This document shows, one piece after another, positions 19,825-22,328 of a DNA stretch of 22,328 bases (position 1 is its first letter; each line of letters begins with the position of its first letter). The position numbers and the translations under genes were made by a program. The stretch comes from Acanthaster planci (taxonomy: Eukaryota; Echinodermata; Asteroidea; Valvatida; Acanthasteridae), in contig NW_019091580.1 in the NCBI RefSeq assembly GCF_001949145.1, forward strand, positions 342,068 through 364,395, read 5' to 3'. The notes below the pieces were generated by a model. It did no database searches. It saw only the letters and a program-made list of their open reading frames with translations, and was not told the DNA's origin.

Positions 19825-19862
19825 CCAACCATACAGTTTGACTGTCACCCAAACCACTTGTT

Positions 19863-20141
19863 TCACGTCCACCTTTTAATTAATTGTTGACCCCAAATAT
19901 CACATCCTGTAGACACTAATAAAGTCCATGCTACCATCAACTTGATATTTAGGGAACGCAACAATATGCACAAACAGCCAGTGGTTGGGACAATCCTTGA
20001 ATCTAGGACACGCTGAACATCACTTTCAAAGTCCACTTTCATTGAATACCAGCTACTCAGGTGAGTGCAAAATACACTTCCAATTAGAATTGTGGAATTA
20101 CTAGACAAAAAATAAACCAATACAAAGACAGAGAAATACAT
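19863..20141 (-). other. Unassigned open frame, possible gene fragment
   Basis: A 92-codon minus-strand frame contains WYSMKVDFESDVQRVLDSRI, which looks protein-like. In a shifted frame over the next 90 bases there is CPNHWLFVHIVAFPKYQVDG, also protein-like. A single frameshift would join the two, which suggests a decayed coding fragment. No family is recognised. The plus strand has an isolated CAG/GTGAGT donor at about 20060. Confidence 0.2.
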
Positions 20142-20235
20142 GTGCTATATTTTTATTATTACGAAACAAATTACTCGCAGTGGTAATTTATACAGTTATA
20201 ACAAAGGAATAACAATCGCAACCATTTTGGCCTAC

Positions 20236-20319
20236 CTAAAAGTTCAGCAAACGAGCTCTCTCCAGCACGTTCAGATTCCGTCACACAAGCACACTCCCAA
20301 ACAGCAGTTGAAGTATGAT
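20236..20319 (-). other. Candidate orphan exon
   Basis: 84 bases lie between acceptor CACTTTCGCAG and donor TTTTAG/GTAGGC. One frame is open and reads HTSTAVWECACVTESERAGE followed by SSFAELL, phase 1 at both ends. It could be an internal coding exon or part of a non-coding transcript. Confidence 0.25.
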
Positions 20320-20671
20320 CTGCGAAAGTGATACAAATATTGTAATGAAACAACAAAACAACACACTATGTAAGCTACTTAAACACTGGAAAGATTCCAG
20401 TGTTAATTAGTGAAAAGTTATTGAAAACATTTCTCGAGCCGTGCTCACAACTCGCAATGCGACTGCAGCGGAAACTACACTCTCTTGTTGAATACACAAT
20501 GTAGGCCAAAGGTCACCAACGAGGAACTGAAAACGTGACAGCGCACGCACTGCAACCTTACGTCGCTTCAATAGCGCATCTCAATTCACACTGAATGAAA
20601 TCGAGCTCGGTTAACACAACACTGCTGAATGGCAAAACTAAGGTGAGATAAGTCAGGGCAATACCACTCAC

Positions 20672-20797
20672 CAGTAGCCGACTGTCCAAACTGTCTCCTC
20701 CAACAAGGTTTCTTCACCAAAAGGAGACGGTTGCTTCCCAAGGAACAGACATTTTAGGGTCTGCTCAAAGACACGGAACACTTCGTACACAGGGAAA
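20672..20797 (-). other. Candidate orphan exon
   Basis: 126 bases end at a consensus donor (CTACTG/GTGAGT). A weak acceptor, ACTCTAG, precedes it. One frame is open for 41 codons, including VYEVFRVFEQTLKCLFLGKQ. Joined directly to the candidate exon at 20236-20319 this frame would create TGA, so the two are not consecutive coding exons in that frame. Together they could belong to a non-coding transcript. Confidence 0.22.
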
Positions 20798-22328
20798 CTA
20801 GAGTAGCCCGCGCCCTATTACAGTTTTTCCACAGTATCAGTGCCCTCATCACTTAATTACTGGTAAGGGTGGTTCGTACCCCAAAACCACTGGTCAGAAT
20901 TTACTATCAATCACAAAGTAATTAAATAATAAAGTTGTTTCAGTTTCCCTATCGAAATAAGACACAATAAACATCCAAATCATGGGCTGCATTTTCTTTA
21001 CGCGGATGATTACAGCTGCGGTGAGACCAGAGTGGTTAGGCTAACTTTCAGTCCATATATACCAATTTCCAACATCTAAGTGTGAAAGTCCTTTGTTTCT
21101 TTACAAAAAGATGGCCGTTCCTGGTTCCTTTTTGTCGAAAAACACTTGAACACCTATTTCATTACACATTTCATTAAAATTGTTGTGGGGAAAGAGAAAT
21201 GTTCCAATACAACTCGTTCAAGCCATTTCCGAAAAACTCCGTTTAACGAGATGCACGAAGACCATCCACACACTTTTTGAACAAAGGAATTGGCCATTGT
21301 TTTGAGCACCGCCACATTAGCTGGTTGCAGGAAAGAAAGAGACTGGGGTTTTCTTCTCAATTTTCAAGCGGTCAAACCGGCATACATCCTCACTGGAAAA
21401 GGAGAATGAATTTACAATTTTTGGCCTTAGATGTCCAGGTAAAAGAGAGTGGAAGCTTACTGTGACCAGGAATAATTACGGTGACGCTATGTATATAATG
21501 ATTGTGTATATGAAACAGGTTGCCCGTAAACTCTGGTGCTCGCTAGACCTACTAGGCCATCATGCTAGCAATGAGTTCTTTGTCACGGACCTGGTGGTAA
21601 TACGTATGACCTGGTGCAGCGAATGTCAACACTCAAACTTGAGAATTAGTTTCCGAATTCAACGTAAACCTCTATAGCATCCCATAATTTGACATACCTA
21701 AACACTACTGCAATTATACGCCGCATACCTGTGGTGGCACCCACCACACTCACATTCATCAGCTTGACTCGCGCATGTATTTGGCGAATCACAGAATGCA
21801 ACACACGCGGTACCACGTATCCACGAGCGTTGTGCCGCCAACTTCTAATTCTGGTTGTTGAATTTATTATTTCTTATGTACCCTAACATGGTATAGCTCC
21901 TGGCGCACCTTGAGTTTTCGCTTCTACTGGAGCAACTTTTTGGGTGTGTTTCTTCACCCTAAATTTCACTGTGAGTGAAATATCAGCAATTAAATTTCAA
22001 CGATTAAATTTTAGTTTGTTTCTAATTTGTTTTGTAAAGTGCAAAATGAACTCTTTTCAAATGCGCTCAAAAATGCCCCCAAAATTAACAAGCCTGTGGT
22101 TAGGTATTTAAGTAGGGCTGATAATAACTTATTTTAACTTCAAAGGTTCTGTTAAATAGATGTAGGATTTTCTTAGATTTGTTCAAATTCAACAGTACTT
22201 TTTATGAAGTTAAATAGATATAAAGAGTTTTTTAGGAAAAGTCAAGTGAAAGTCGATGCGCGCCACGTTAAGGGACTCAATGGTAACTCACCACTCGAAG
22301 TTAGTGCGTATTAAACGAACCTCCTTCG
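20798..22328. other. Unique intergenic stretch, no gene supported
   Basis: AT-rich overall. Frames are at most about 70 codons on either strand and lack recognisable motifs. A short related pair of GTTAAATAGAT strings occurs near 22152 and 22210. No tRNA, no terminal repeat and no credible exon were seen. Confidence 0.45.

Noticed and set aside
20866-20885. GGTTCGTACCCC resembling a tRNA B box
   Set aside because: No matching A box at the right distance and no cloverleaf stems could be paired.

Overview
This window looks like heterochromatin-like or gene-poor DNA from an invertebrate animal. It has AT-rich sequence, canonical GT-AG introns, a long tandem satellite, a spliced DNA transposon, and no bacterial-style gene packing. 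The taxon cannot be fixed from sequence alone. No intact host protein-coding gene is convincingly present.

Layout. (1) 1-4780 is a tandem satellite with monomers of two lengths, about 212 and 230 bp. They partly alternate and contain a larger internal duplication; the array decays towards its right edge. (2) 4781-5914 is unannotatable unique sequence. (3) 5915-6945 is an old, strongly diverged block of the same satellite. (4) 7138-13656 is a 6.5-kb cut-and-paste DNA transposon. It has 32-bp terminal inverted repeats (28/32 identical), an ATAT direct repeat on both sides, subterminal motif copies, and one minus-strand gene with a six-exon structure. (5) 14198-14935 is a second old satellite block. 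(6) 14936-22328 is mostly unique sequence. It holds a 50-bp-arm foldback element (17727-17872), a TATA-to-AATAAA unit that resembles a solo LTR or an isolated promoter (19135-19824), a 28-bp direct repeat, and a few orphan candidate exons.

The main find is the transposon gene. A 5' UTR exon (12540-12444) carries a YY1-type element and a short upstream ORF. Four further exons and the start of a large last exon splice together through consensus sites. The four introns between coding exons are all phase 1, and they give an uninterrupted 333-codon reading frame: an SH3/Tudor-like N-terminus, an acidic linker, a Ser/Thr/Pro-rich region, and a Cys-rich putative zinc module. The downstream transposase core in the last exon is recognisable (an FLNTLGIS block, a GQNKN motif, and a GQSEGDAVHSTIER block). 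It is broken by at least four in-frame stops and several frameshifts, and Asn sits where a catalytic Asp is expected. So the element's DNA-cleavage half is dead, while its front half could still encode a truncated product.

The three satellite blocks form an age series. The two old blocks match each other and the long monomer better than the short one, which suggests that the short monomer arose by an internal deletion and then spread in the young array.
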